Assembly (NCBI GenBank): GCA_003233075.1 | Contig: QIKQ01000100.1 | Coordinates: 1-18,748 of the forward strand | DNA from: Gammaproteobacteria bacterium | Lineage (GTDB): Bacteria; Pseudomonadota; Gammaproteobacteria; SZUA-21 | Direction: 5' to 3' | DNA length: 18,748 nt | Shown: piece by piece, positions 1-6,361 of the stretch | Position numbering within the stretch: position 1 is the first letter of the stretch | Layout: each line of letters opens with the position of its first letter | The notes under the pieces: model-generated | What the model was told of the DNA's origin: nothing | The model's input: the letters and a program-made list of their open reading frames with translations, nothing else | Databases searched by the model: none | Made by a program: the position numbers and the translations under genes

Positions 1-254
1 CTATGCCTGCGCATTTCTCGGTCGCGAAATCCAGTCATAGCACACGCTTGAACCATCTCGCGACGAAGTGCTGTGAGAAAAGCGGGCTAGGGTTAAGTAA
101 TGCAAACTAAAAATATTAGCAATATATTTGAATCACGATTGATATTCTGCTTTTATTCCAAGGCCCGATATTGATTGTTTCGCTCAGAAAAGGCAAATCT
201 TTACCAAAATTAACATTATCACTATTTGTGAATTTTTATTAATTAGGCAACCTT
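1..254. other. Gene-free left edge with a GC-rich block
   Basis: No convincing complete gene is visible here. The first ~90 bases are clearly richer in GC than the AT-rich sequence that follows. They contain a 7-bp inverted repeat, GTCGCGA at 21-27 and TCGCGAC at 58-64. On the minus strand a frame is open from base 86 to the window edge, preceded by a stop at 87-89, so it could be the start of a gene lying to the left or a remnant of a repeat. Bases 95-254 are AT-rich and show nothing I can name. Confidence 0.3.
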
Positions 255-319
255 TGATTAATTCAGAGATTCTTGCGCCACAGAGATGTGTTGTCAAAAT
301 TGATCGCAGTAAGCGATTG
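255..319 (+). repeat. Dispersed repeat, copy A (65 bp)
   Basis: This 65-base stretch matches 8106-8170 in the same orientation without gaps at 52 of 65 positions, including an identical 15-base core (GTCAAAATTGATCGC). Its left end (TGATTAATTC) also resembles the terminal repeat of the MITE-like element at 2168, so it may be a decayed or one-ended relative. It ends 12 bases from the CCA end of the tRNA-Lys gene, so it lies just beyond that tRNA's 3' end. Confidence 0.65.
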
Positions 320-331
320 GTGCAGAACTAA

Positions 332-408
332 TGGTGGGCTGTCTCGGATTCGAACCGAGGACCAGTCGATTAAGAGTCGAATGCTCATACCAGCTGAGCT
401 AACAGCCC
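332..408 (-). tRNA. tRNA-Lys (CUU)
   Basis: Read on the minus strand this is a cloverleaf with acceptor GGGCTGT pairing perfectly with ACAGCCC, a perfect five-pair T stem around TTCGAAT, anticodon loop CTCTTAA (anticodon CTT) and an encoded CCA. Two details are unusual. The D loop has nine bases (AGCTGGTAT), and the outermost anticodon-stem pair is a T-C mismatch (positions 27 and 43). It is the last tRNA of the minus-strand cluster. The tRNA is probably functional because acceptor and T arms are intact. Confidence 0.93.
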
Positions 409-497
409 GAAATAGTACTTTAAAACTTTACACAACTTTACAAGCTAGCTACTACAATATTCTTAAGTAAAACAAGTGCTTAATAAAGAAGCAGTAT

Positions 498-536
498 ATT
501 AAGAGTCCACTGCTCTGCCAATTGAGCTAACAGCCC
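498..536 (-). pseudogene. Truncated tRNA-Lys, 5' half only
   Basis: On the minus strand this reads as the first 38-39 bases of a tRNA-Lys(CUU): acceptor 5' strand GGGCTGT, a canonical D arm GCTC-AATTGGCA-GAGC, anticodon-stem 5' strand GTGGA and the complete loop CTCTTAA. It then stops. The 3' anticodon strand, variable loop, T arm and acceptor 3' strand are missing and are replaced by unrelated AT-rich sequence. It lies between tRNA-His and the intact tRNA-Lys and differs from the latter in the D loop and anticodon stem, so it is not a simple recent duplicate. It cannot make a functional tRNA. Confidence 0.85.
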
Positions 537-560
537 TGTTTGGGTTACTCTCTTAAAAAA

Positions 561-637
561 TGGGGTGAACGATGGGGCTCGAACCCACGACGACCGGAAT
601 CACAATCCGGGGCTCTACCAACTGAGCTACGCTCACC
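561..637 (-). tRNA. tRNA-His (GUG)
   Basis: On the minus strand the gene has acceptor GTGAGCG pairing with CGTTCAC (one G-T wobble), anticodon GTG in the loop TTGTGAT flanked by CCGGA/TCCGG-type stem sequence, and a T arm with TTCGAGC. The encoded G at position -1 (base 637) faces the C discriminator (base 564), the identity pair of bacterial tRNA-His. CCA is encoded. It lies downstream of tRNA-Arg in the cluster. Confidence 0.96.
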
Positions 638-649
638 ATAAATCGTAAA

Positions 650-726
650 TGGTACGCCCGGCAGGACTCGAACCTGCTACCCTCGGCTTAGAAGGCCGAT
701 GCTCTATCCAGATGAGCTACGGGCGC
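650..726 (-). tRNA. tRNA-Arg (UCU)
   Basis: On the minus strand the acceptor GCGCCCG pairs with CGGGCGT (terminal G-T wobble). The anticodon stem CGGCC/AGCCG-type helix encloses loop CTTCTAA with anticodon TCT. The T arm GCAGG-TTCGAGT-CCTGC is perfect and CCA is encoded. It lies 12 bases upstream of tRNA-His in the transcription direction, so the two are very likely processed from one transcript. Confidence 0.96.
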
Positions 727-747
727 TTAAACCTAGATTACTAGTTC

Positions 748-766
748 AAAACCGCTGAAGCGTTTT
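748..766. terminator. Small hairpin between tRNA-Pro and tRNA-Arg
   Basis: AAAA-C-CGC-TGAA-GCG-TTTT forms a short stem with one bulged base and A/T tracts on both sides, so it could act as a weak terminator or processing signal on either strand. It sits in the 150-base gap between tRNA-Pro and tRNA-Arg. The stem is short, so this is only a suggestion. Confidence 0.25.
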
Positions 767-876
767 ATTAAACAAATACCACGCTGATTTTTTAAAAACC
801 AACTTTTAACTAAAAACTTTTTTAATAATATTAAATACGCCGGTTAGTCTCTTCACGACAACCTATTTTCAATTAA

Positions 877-953
877 TGGTCGGGGTAGAGAGATTCGAAC
901 TCCCGACATCCTGCTCCCAAAGCAGGCGCGCTACCAGACTGCGCTATACCCCG
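877..953 (-). tRNA. tRNA-Pro (UGG)
   Basis: On the minus strand the acceptor CGGGGTA pairs with TACCCCG. The anticodon stem CCTGC/GCAGG encloses loop TTTGGGA, giving anticodon TGG. The T arm carries TTCGAAT and CCA is encoded. It is the first tRNA of the minus-strand cluster and lies directly behind the best promoter-like sequence of the region (a TATAAT at 965-970). Confidence 0.96.
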
Positions 954-964
954 ATGTCATCCAA

Positions 965-970
965 ATTATA
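965..970 (-). promoter_or_regulatory. -10 box of the tRNA cluster promoter
   Basis: On the minus strand a perfect TATAAT ends 11 bases before the first base of tRNA-Pro, the right distance for initiation just upstream of the mature 5' end. No good -35 hexamer is seen at 16-18 bases; the closest, TTTCTA, is weak. The position relative to the cluster is the main support. Confidence 0.5.
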
Positions 971-1174
971 CTCCAATGATAATGAGTTAGAAAATTGGAC
1001 CCAATATAGTCCACTACATTAATTTCCGACAAATACATAGGATAATAGGGGCGCGATAATACTGGGTGTAGGCCCGAAGGTCAACGCCTTAGCGCATAAT
1101 TTCTAGAAAAATATTATATCAAGCTCAATTAATAATTGGCATATATATTTTCAGTTGGAAATACGCACAAATTG

Positions 1175-1204
1175 TTGGAAAACTTGTACTTAGACTAAGG
1201 TAAT
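1175..1204 (+). promoter_or_regulatory. Candidate promoter for the folD transcript
   Basis: TTGGAA (1175-1180) and GGTAAT (1199-1204) are separated by 18 bases. They lie just upstream of the leader ORF at 1211, which would give a very short 5' leader, and the -10 match is modest. Other promoters further upstream in the AT-rich 1100-1170 region are possible. Confidence 0.25.
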
Positions 1205-1210
1205 GAGAGA

Positions 1211-1282
1211 ATGCACGCGATCTTTAATGCTCAGGGCGAAGACGTATTGCCCCTTTTTCAGCCTTTCATGCGCAAACAATGA
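1211..1282 (+). CDS. Possible 23-codon leader ORF overlapping folD
   Basis: An ATG at 1211 opens a 23-residue frame beginning MHAIFNAQGEDVL and ending at TGA 1280-1282. The stop overlaps the folD start (ATG 1279-1281) in the four-base arrangement ATGA typical of translational coupling. An AAGG at 1197-1200 lies ten bases before its ATG, whereas folD has no recognisable ribosome binding site of its own. I infer that ribosomes finishing the leader could re-initiate at folD. The peptide matches nothing I recognise. It has no run of one amino acid, so a classical attenuator reading one charged tRNA is not evident. It could also be chance, since it is short. Confidence 0.4.
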   Translation: MHAIFNAQGEDVLPLFQPFMRKQ

Positions 1283-2133
1283 CCGCTAATTTAATTGATG
1301 GCAAAGCCATCGCTGCGAAAATTCGCCAAAAAGTAAAAAACCAAGTTTTGGACTTTACACAAGCCCAAGCGCGCACCCCAGGTTTAGCCGTTATTTTGGT
1401 CGGTTCTGATCCTGCATCTGTCAGCTACGTTAAAAACAAGCATAAAGCCTGCGAAGAAGTTGGTTTTCACGCTCCTCAATATAGATTAGATGAAAACGTC
1501 AGCGAACAGGAATTGGTTGATTTAATTGACACTCTTAATACGAGTGCAAAAATCGATGGCATATTGGTGCAATTGCCACTTCCCGATCACATTAATTCTC
1601 AGACCATAGTAGAACAAATTCATCCCGATAAAGATGTCGATGGCTTTCATCCTTATAACATTGGCAGGCTCGCGATAAGAATGCCTACTCTGAGGTCCTG
1701 TACCCCTTATGGCATCATGGCCCTACTAGACTCTACAAATGAAAGTTACCACGGTCGTGAAGCAGTCATTGTTGGTGCTTCAAATCACGTTGGCCGACCT
1801 ATGGGCTTGGAATTACTGCTCGCTGGCTGTACGGTAACAACTTGCCATCGATTCACCAAGAATTTACAAGATCATGTAGGCAAAGCGGATATACTCATTG
1901 TTGCCGTAGGCAAACCAGGCATAGTTCCAGGATCATGGGTTAAACCTGGCGCAACAGTAATAGACGTAGGCATCAATCGCCGCAAAGATGGTAAGCTAGT
2001 GGGTGACATTGATCAAAACAGCTTGATGGAGCAAGCCACCTGGGTTACACCAGTTCCAGGAGGAGTGGGACCAATGACCGTTGCCATGCTAATGAAAAAT
2101 ACTTTAGAGGCTGCCATTAAAAGAACTAAATAA
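1279..2133 (+). CDS. folD: Methylenetetrahydrofolate dehydrogenase / cyclohydrolase
   Basis: FolD is the cytosolic bifunctional enzyme that oxidises 5,10-methylene-tetrahydrofolate with NADP+ and hydrolyses the methenyl form to 10-formyl-tetrahydrofolate, feeding purine and formyl-Met-tRNA synthesis. The 284 residues match the usual family length. The substrate site signature YVKNKHKACEEVGF carries Tyr50 and catalytic Lys54, DGILVQLPLP follows near residue 94, and the C-terminal PGGVGPMTVAML is the nucleotide-domain signature. The start is chosen because MTANLIDGK aligns with the N terminus of known FolD proteins. No Shine-Dalgarno is seen, but the start overlaps the stop of a short upstream ORF. 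It faces away from the tRNA cluster, and a MITE-like repeat begins 34 bases after its stop. Confidence 0.97.
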   Translation: MTANLIDGKAIAAKIRQKVKNQVLDFTQAQARTPGLAVILVGSDPASVSYVKNKHKACEEVGFHAPQYRLDENVSEQELVDLIDTLNTSAKIDGILVQLPLPDHINSQTIVEQIHPDKDVDGFHPYNIGRLAIRMPTLRSCTPYGIMALLDSTNESYHGREAVIVGASNHVGRPMGLELLLAGCTVTTCHRFTKNLQDHVGKADILIVAVGKPGIVPGSWVKPGATVIDVGINRRKDGKLVGDIDQNSLMEQATWVTPVPGGVGPMTVAMLMKNTLEAAIKRTK

Positions 2134-2167
2134 TCGCATTGTCCTGCCATCCATCACTAAAACTCTA

Positions 2168-2309
2168 GGGTGCCTCTGATTAATTCATCAAGCAGAGAAT
2201 TACAAGGCAAATCAATTCAAAAAAACGGAGTTTACACGCTAGTAAATGAGTATTTTGAGAATTGATTTAACGCAGTAAGACCTGCTTCAGGGATTAATCA
2301 GAGGCTCCC
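2168..2309 (+). mobile_element. MITE-like element, copy 1 (142 bp)
   Basis: The ends are inverted repeats: GGGTGCCTCTGATTAAT on the left and, reverse-complemented, GGGAGCCTCTGATTAAT on the right, flanked on both sides by TA. Inside lie further inverted pairs (AAGCAG with CTGCTT, and a perfect 10-bp AAATCAATTC with GAATTGATTT), so the whole unit can fold into one long hairpin. It has no coding capacity. A second copy at 6388-6524 has the same layout and shares the core AGTTTACACGC. TA flanks are typical of elements moved by IS630/Tc1-mariner type transposases, but the mobilising family is an inference. Its right end touches the stop codon of the next gene. Confidence 0.75.
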
Positions 2310-2959
2310 TAGTGTGGATTTTCAATGAATTTCTTAGCACTATTACCGACGGATTTGAAACATGCCTTATAGGGACCTGCAGCCATAATTTTGTCAATTT
2401 CTGGACCACCATTAATTAGATCATCCTCGAATAAGCGAATATTGTATTTCTTTCCCTTATAAGTACCAACGCAGTTCTCATAGATTAAATCACCGGAAAC
2501 ATCAAATTGCCGAAAACCGTGCATGCCCGCAGAATAACCATGTAAATTAATTAGCGTTTGTACCGGCGCATTACGCGCGTATGGCAAGTAGGTCACACTG
2601 TAATCGCGAATCACCTTACCATTTTTATCTCTAATAAATATCTCAGCGACATGCAAAAGATTTGGCTTTTTCATTTCTGTTTGAATAATGCTAATTAATT
2701 TACCATTTGATTTATCATAATATTTTTTTTCTTGATAAAATTTAGGTTGATCGGCATAACCACCCACACTGGATTCGATTCTAACTTGTTTATTTTTAAC
2801 TAGCTCCTTATGCAAGACGTGCAGATTATTTGCAAATCTATTCCAATTTGTTACATGCGAATTATCTTGTTTCATATGGTCCGGTTTAGCAGCAAAACTA
2901 ATCGAACAAACGAAAAGACTAAATATGATTATTGCCAAAAACTTTAATTGAAATGTCAT
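2309..2959 (-). CDS. Exported protein of unknown function
   Basis: I do not recognise this 216-residue protein. Residues 1-23 form a Sec signal peptide (Lys near the start, hydrophobic FLAIIIFSLFVCSI, then a SFA-A cleavage site), so the mature protein should be periplasmic or secreted. The mature part is basic, with no transmembrane segment and two cysteines (in YENCVGTY and YKACFKS) that could form a disulfide. A GGYADQPKFYQEKKYYD segment and a long beta-rich middle suggest a small globular fold. AGGTGG eight bases before the ATG supports the start. Its TAG stop is formed by TA next to the MITE plus the first G of the element, so the original C terminus may have been different. It lies downstream of cysS in the same orientation, 166 bases away. 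Confidence 0.75.
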   Translation of the reverse strand: MTFQLKFLAIIIFSLFVCSISFAAKPDHMKQDNSHVTNWNRFANNLHVLHKELVKNKQVRIESSVGGYADQPKFYQEKKYYDKSNGKLISIIQTEMKKPNLLHVAEIFIRDKNGKVIRDYSVTYLPYARNAPVQTLINLHGYSAGMHGFRQFDVSGDLIYENCVGTYKGKKYNIRLFEDDLINGGPEIDKIMAAGPYKACFKSVGNSAKKFIENPH

Positions 2960-3125
2960 TTTTTATCCCACCTGCTTATTATCACTTAATCCCTAATCAC
3001 TATAAACGACTGCACAGAAATCTCAAATATTCGTCTCTATTTTTCGGTAAAAGTTGCAAAAACTTTATACTTAGCCGTAAATATTCGCACCATACGCCTA
3101 AAGACTACTTTTTTTAAACCCTTCG

Positions 3126-4517
3126 TTACTCTTTCCGCCAAATCGTATCGCCAGCCTTATCCTCCAAGACGATTCCTTTTGCCGTTAAAACATCGCGAAT
3201 TCGATCCGCTTCCTTAAAATCCTTACTAATTCTTGCCTCAATTCTCTGTTGAATAAGTTTATCTATTTCCTTTGTTTCTAGACCATCCAGAGCATTAACG
3301 CCACCTTGCAAATAAACCTCGGGATCTTCCTGTAATATGCCCAAAATAGAAGCAAGATATTTTAGCTGAGCCGCTAACTCCTGAGCTTCACTTTTCGATC
3401 CTGAATTTAATCGATTTATTTCATGTGTTATTTCGAAAAGGATAGAAATCGCCCCTGCCGTATTAAAATCATCATTCATGGCTTTTACAAAACGCTCAGA
3501 ATATCGATTTTTTAAGATGCCATCGAACTTGTCTGTCTTAATGCCTCTTAAGGTATTATACATATTGGCCAGAGCCGATTTTGCCGCATCTAAATTATCA
3601 CTGCTGTAATTTAGCGGACTACGATAATGGCTGTTTAATATAAAATAACGTATTTCCTCTGCTCTATAATTTTTTAATACTTCACGAACGGTAAAAAAAT
3701 TACCTAAGGACTTTGACATCTTAGTCTCATCAACTTGAACAAAGCCATTGTGTATCCAATAGTTTACCGAAGTCTTACCAGTACATGCTTCTGTCTGTGC
3801 GATCTCATTTTCATGGTGAGGAAATTTTAAATCCATCCCCCCCCCGTGAATATCAAATTGATCACCTAGGCATTGCGTCGACATTGCTGAACACTCTATA
3901 TGCCATCCCGGCCTACCCTTGCCCCACGGTGAATCCCAACTAGGTTCATCCACTTTAGCCATTTTCCATAAAACAAAATCTTCTGGATTTTTTTTAGCCG
4001 CATCCACTTCAACACGTTTCCCAGCAATCTGATCTTCAAGTTTCCTGCCTGATAATTTCCCATACTCTTTAAATTTTTTTACATCATAGTAGACATCGCC
4101 ATTATTGGCGGTATAGCTATATCCATTTTTTTCCAACTTGGATATCATGCTTATAATGTCGGCCATAGAGTCTGTCGCCCGTGGTTCGATATCCGGTGGC
4201 AATACATTAAGAGCCTCACAATCTTCATGCATGGCTTTGATGAATCGTTCGGTTAAAAGCATAAAATCTTCTTTATTCTCGAGTGCCCGTACAATTATTT
4301 TGTCATCAATGTCAGTAATATTTCTCACATAAGTTACTTCATAATTAAGCAGCCTTAGATATCGAACTATGACATCAAATACAACTAATACGCGCGCGTG
4401 GCCTATATGACAATAATCATAAACCGTCATACCACAAACATACATTCGAATCTTACCCTCTTCGATTGGCTTAAATTCTTCTTTCGATTTTGTCAAACTG
4501 TTATAAATTTCTAACAT
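3126..4517 (-). CDS. cysS: Cysteinyl-tRNA synthetase
   Basis: CysRS is a monomeric class I synthetase that charges tRNA-Cys in the cytosol. The 463 residues match the family length. HIGH is at 37-40 and KMSKS at 266-270. The zinc ligands that select cysteine are all present: Cys28 (MYVCGMTVYD), Cys209 (WHIECSAMS), His234 and Glu238 (FPHHENEIA). The start MLEIYNSLTKSKEEF aligns with E. coli CysS and follows a modest GAGAG ribosome site. The C-terminal anticodon-binding end (IVLEDKAGDTIWRK) is complete. It lies downstream of gltX on the same strand, but a 261-base gap holding several strong hairpins separates them, so independent transcription is likely. In E. coli cysS is also divergent from ppiB-lpxH. 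Confidence 0.98.
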   Translation of the reverse strand: MLEIYNSLTKSKEEFKPIEEGKIRMYVCGMTVYDYCHIGHARVLVVFDVIVRYLRLLNYEVTYVRNITDIDDKIIVRALENKEDFMLLTERFIKAMHEDCEALNVLPPDIEPRATDSMADIISMISKLEKNGYSYTANNGDVYYDVKKFKEYGKLSGRKLEDQIAGKRVEVDAAKKNPEDFVLWKMAKVDEPSWDSPWGKGRPGWHIECSAMSTQCLGDQFDIHGGGMDLKFPHHENEIAQTEACTGKTSVNYWIHNGFVQVDETKMSKSLGNFFTVREVLKNYRAEEIRYFILNSHYRSPLNYSSDNLDAAKSALANMYNTLRGIKTDKFDGILKNRYSERFVKAMNDDFNTAGAISILFEITHEINRLNSGSKSEAQELAAQLKYLASILGILQEDPEVYLQGGVNALDGLETKEIDKLIQQRIEARISKDFKEADRIRDVLTAKGIVLEDKAGDTIWRKE

Positions 4518-4569
4518 AGTTCTCTCTAATATTATCTATTTAAGCTGTCTGCTCAGGATTAAAATAAAC

Positions 4570-4600
4570 TACCCCGCCGCAAGCGGACGGGGTATTTTTT
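4570..4600. terminator. Strong hairpin with T tract (REP-like)
   Basis: TACCCCG-CCGC-AA-GCGG-A-CGGGGTA forms an 11-pair stem with one bulge and is followed by six Ts on the plus strand. On the minus strand it is followed by GTTTATTTT, so it could end transcription arriving from gltX before cysS. Its sequence resembles the hairpin at 4695-4713, so it is also part of a repeat cluster. Confidence 0.5.
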
Positions 4601-4716
4601 CCTAATAGATTTCGCTCCGCGCGAAGTGAATTCGCACGGGCGACCAAAGGGGGATAACTCCATTCTCCCCCTTTGGAAACCCCCAATGGGTTGTACCCGC
4701 AGCAAGCTGCGGGGCA
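4570..4716. repeat. REP/BIME-like palindrome cluster between gltX and cysS
   Basis: Four hairpins lie within 147 bases that are much richer in GC than the flanks. They are TACCCCGCCGC/GCGG-CGGGGTA (4570-4594), TTCGC/GCGAA (4611-4625), a perfect ten-pair CCAAAGGGGG/CCCCCTTTGG (4644-4676) and CCCGCAGC-AA-GCTGCGGG (4696-4713). The first and last are variants of one theme, TACCC(C)GC-GCAAGC-GCGGGG, arranged at the two ends as in bacterial interspersed mosaic elements. I infer a mobile REP-type repeat. A T-box is excluded on phylogenetic and sequence grounds. Confidence 0.55.
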
Positions 4717-4778
4717 AGCTGAATCTAGACTACCATTTTAAAAACAAAACGTCAGTAAGCTCACCGCGTCATAATTTA

Positions 4779-6236
4779 TTACATTCTTACTGCTAACTCC
4801 AAACGGCGCTTTATTAACTCTGTGCCTAATAATTTCCAAAGCGCTGCCATTTGCGGTCCACGCATCCAATCCGTATGCCAACCATCTGCATGTAGCTCGC
4901 CAGTCATTGCTGCACGCAAAGGCATAAATAATTGCTTACCCTTACGACTTATCTTTTGACTGAGGGCATTACTGAAACTCTTAAACTGATCGTGATTTTC
5001 GTTTAATACTTCTAATGCCGAACTAAAAAAATCTGCACCCGCCTCAACTATAATATTTTTCGCCTTTTCGTCGTACAAACCTGATTGGCTAAATAAATTT
5101 GCAGCCCAGTTTAGACCATCTTCTGGCATAGTGACGTTTTCTCGAATTGCATGGGAAAATATCATAGCATTATCGTCTGAAATAACCTGATGTAAGGCTA
5201 AGCCATCTTTTTTAACATTTTTCATCCATAACCAAAGATCCTGATCACTGGTGTTCATAATCGCTTCGTGTTGCCAATAAATTAACTGACTTTTTTGATA
5301 ACGAGCAGGCGCCTTACCTAGTTGCTTAGTTGAAAATTCTTGAGCTAATTGCTGCATACTCATATAGGCCTCATTTGGATAATGATGTCCTAAGCGCGCA
5401 AGATAATTAACGACCGCGAGTGGTAAAAAACCAGCACCTTTAAGCTCTTGAACACTCATGCTGCCATGGCGTTTCGATAACGGCGTGCCATCATCACCGA
5501 CTATTAAAGAGATATGACCATAAGCTGGCACTCGTAAACCGAGAGCCTCTAGTATCATTATTTGGCGTGGTGTATTCGTTAAATGATCTTCGCCACGTAA
5601 AATTAAACTAACATCCATTAAGGCATCATCAATGGCATTGCTAAAGAAGAAAGACGGTGAATCATCAGATCGTCTAATAATAAAGTCACCAATATCATTA
5701 CATGCAAATCGTTGCGCACCACGAACAAGGTCATTAAATTCAAGCTGCCCTTGCTTGGCAACTCGAAAACGCAATGTTGCTTGCAAGCCCTGTTGTTTCT
5801 TTTTTTCGACTTCCTGCTTAGACAAACTGGCACAGGTTCCGGCATACCTTGGTGGTTTACCAGCCGATCGCTGGACTTTTCGGGATAAACTCAATTCCTG
5901 CGGACTGCAAAAACAGGGGTAAGCATTATCCTTTTCGATGAGTAAGGCGTAATACTTATTGTAGATGCTGACTCGCTCTGACTGATTATAAGGACCCGCA
6001 TCACCGCCGCTATCAGGACCTTCTTGCCATTCCAGACCCAACCATTTTAAATCGTGCTTTAAAGCCTCAACATATTCATTTTTGCTGCGTTCTTTGTCGG
6101 TATCCTCAATACGCAATAAAAACACCCCTTGATCAGAAATTGCACATAACCAGTTAAATAGCGCTGTGCGTACATTGCCAAGATGGATTAGCCCTGTTGG
6201 ACTGGGCGCGAATCGAGTTTTGCTTATTTGTGTCAT
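4779..6236 (-). CDS. gltX: Glutamyl-tRNA synthetase
   Basis: GluRS charges tRNA-Glu in the cytosol. The class I signatures are APSPTGLIHLGN (residues 10-21, HIGH equivalent) and PLSKRHGS (252-259, KMSKS equivalent). The zinc site CFC (108-110) with YAGTC (131-135) is of the kind found in E. coli GluRS. I start at 6236 (MTQISKTRFAPSPTG, 485 residues). The frame is open to 6323, but those 29 residues do not match the family and the promoter -10 box would lie on top of that start. Near the C terminus the usual TGELHGP motif is interrupted: TGELH is followed by about nine extra residues (ADGWHTDWMR) before GP. It is the first gene of a possible minus-strand unit with cysS, though hairpins intervene. 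Confidence 0.96.
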   Translation of the reverse strand: MTQISKTRFAPSPTGLIHLGNVRTALFNWLCAISDQGVFLLRIEDTDKERSKNEYVEALKHDLKWLGLEWQEGPDSGGDAGPYNQSERVSIYNKYYALLIEKDNAYPCFCSPQELSLSRKVQRSAGKPPRYAGTCASLSKQEVEKKKQQGLQATLRFRVAKQGQLEFNDLVRGAQRFACNDIGDFIIRRSDDSPSFFFSNAIDDALMDVSLILRGEDHLTNTPRQIMILEALGLRVPAYGHISLIVGDDGTPLSKRHGSMSVQELKGAGFLPLAVVNYLARLGHHYPNEAYMSMQQLAQEFSTKQLGKAPARYQKSQLIYWQHEAIMNTSDQDLWLWMKNVKKDGLALHQVISDDNAMIFSHAIRENVTMPEDGLNWAANLFSQSGLYDEKAKNIIVEAGADFFSSALEVLNENHDQFKSFSNALSQKISRKGKQLFMPLRAAMTGELHADGWHTDWMRGPQMAALWKLLGTELIKRRLELAVRM

Positions 6237-6324
6237 AATTTGTACTTTTAGAAACTGTTTGAAATAAATTGTGTGTATGATTGGCGTTTTCTCTAATACC
6301 TCAGCCAATCCCGAACAGCGCATA

Positions 6325-6330
6325 ATTATA
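6325..6330 (-). promoter_or_regulatory. -10 box upstream of gltX
   Basis: On the minus strand TATAAT lies 89 bases before the gltX start. The -35 region is weak (ATTTAA at 17 bases). The resulting leader of about 80 bases contains a seven-pair stem, GATTGGC with GCCAATC, around an 18-base loop. Its role is unknown. Confidence 0.4.
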
Positions 6331-6361
6331 GACTATTTTCACTCAAATTAAATCAATAGAG

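Noticed and set aside
273..470. 65-residue plus-strand ORF over the tRNA-Lys region
   Set aside because: It runs through the repeat and antisense to the tRNA-Lys gene, and its middle is the translated tRNA complement, so it is a shadow.
1020..1210. Possible folate riboswitch in the folD leader
   Set aside because: No sequence or pairing matching the known tetrahydrofolate riboswitch could be found, and that class is mainly from Firmicutes.
2932..3117. 61-residue plus-strand ORF between the exported protein gene and cysS
   Set aside because: It overlaps the signal peptide of the minus-strand gene, has no ribosome site and reads as random sequence.
4518..4778. T-box leader controlling cysS
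   Set aside because: There is no specifier or antiterminator T-box sequence, and the hairpins are explained better as a REP-like cluster; T-boxes are rare outside Gram-positives.
6237..6323. Longer gltX starting at ATG 6323
   Set aside because: The extra 29 residues do not fit the GluRS family, and the TATAAT at 6325-6330 would leave no leader for that start.
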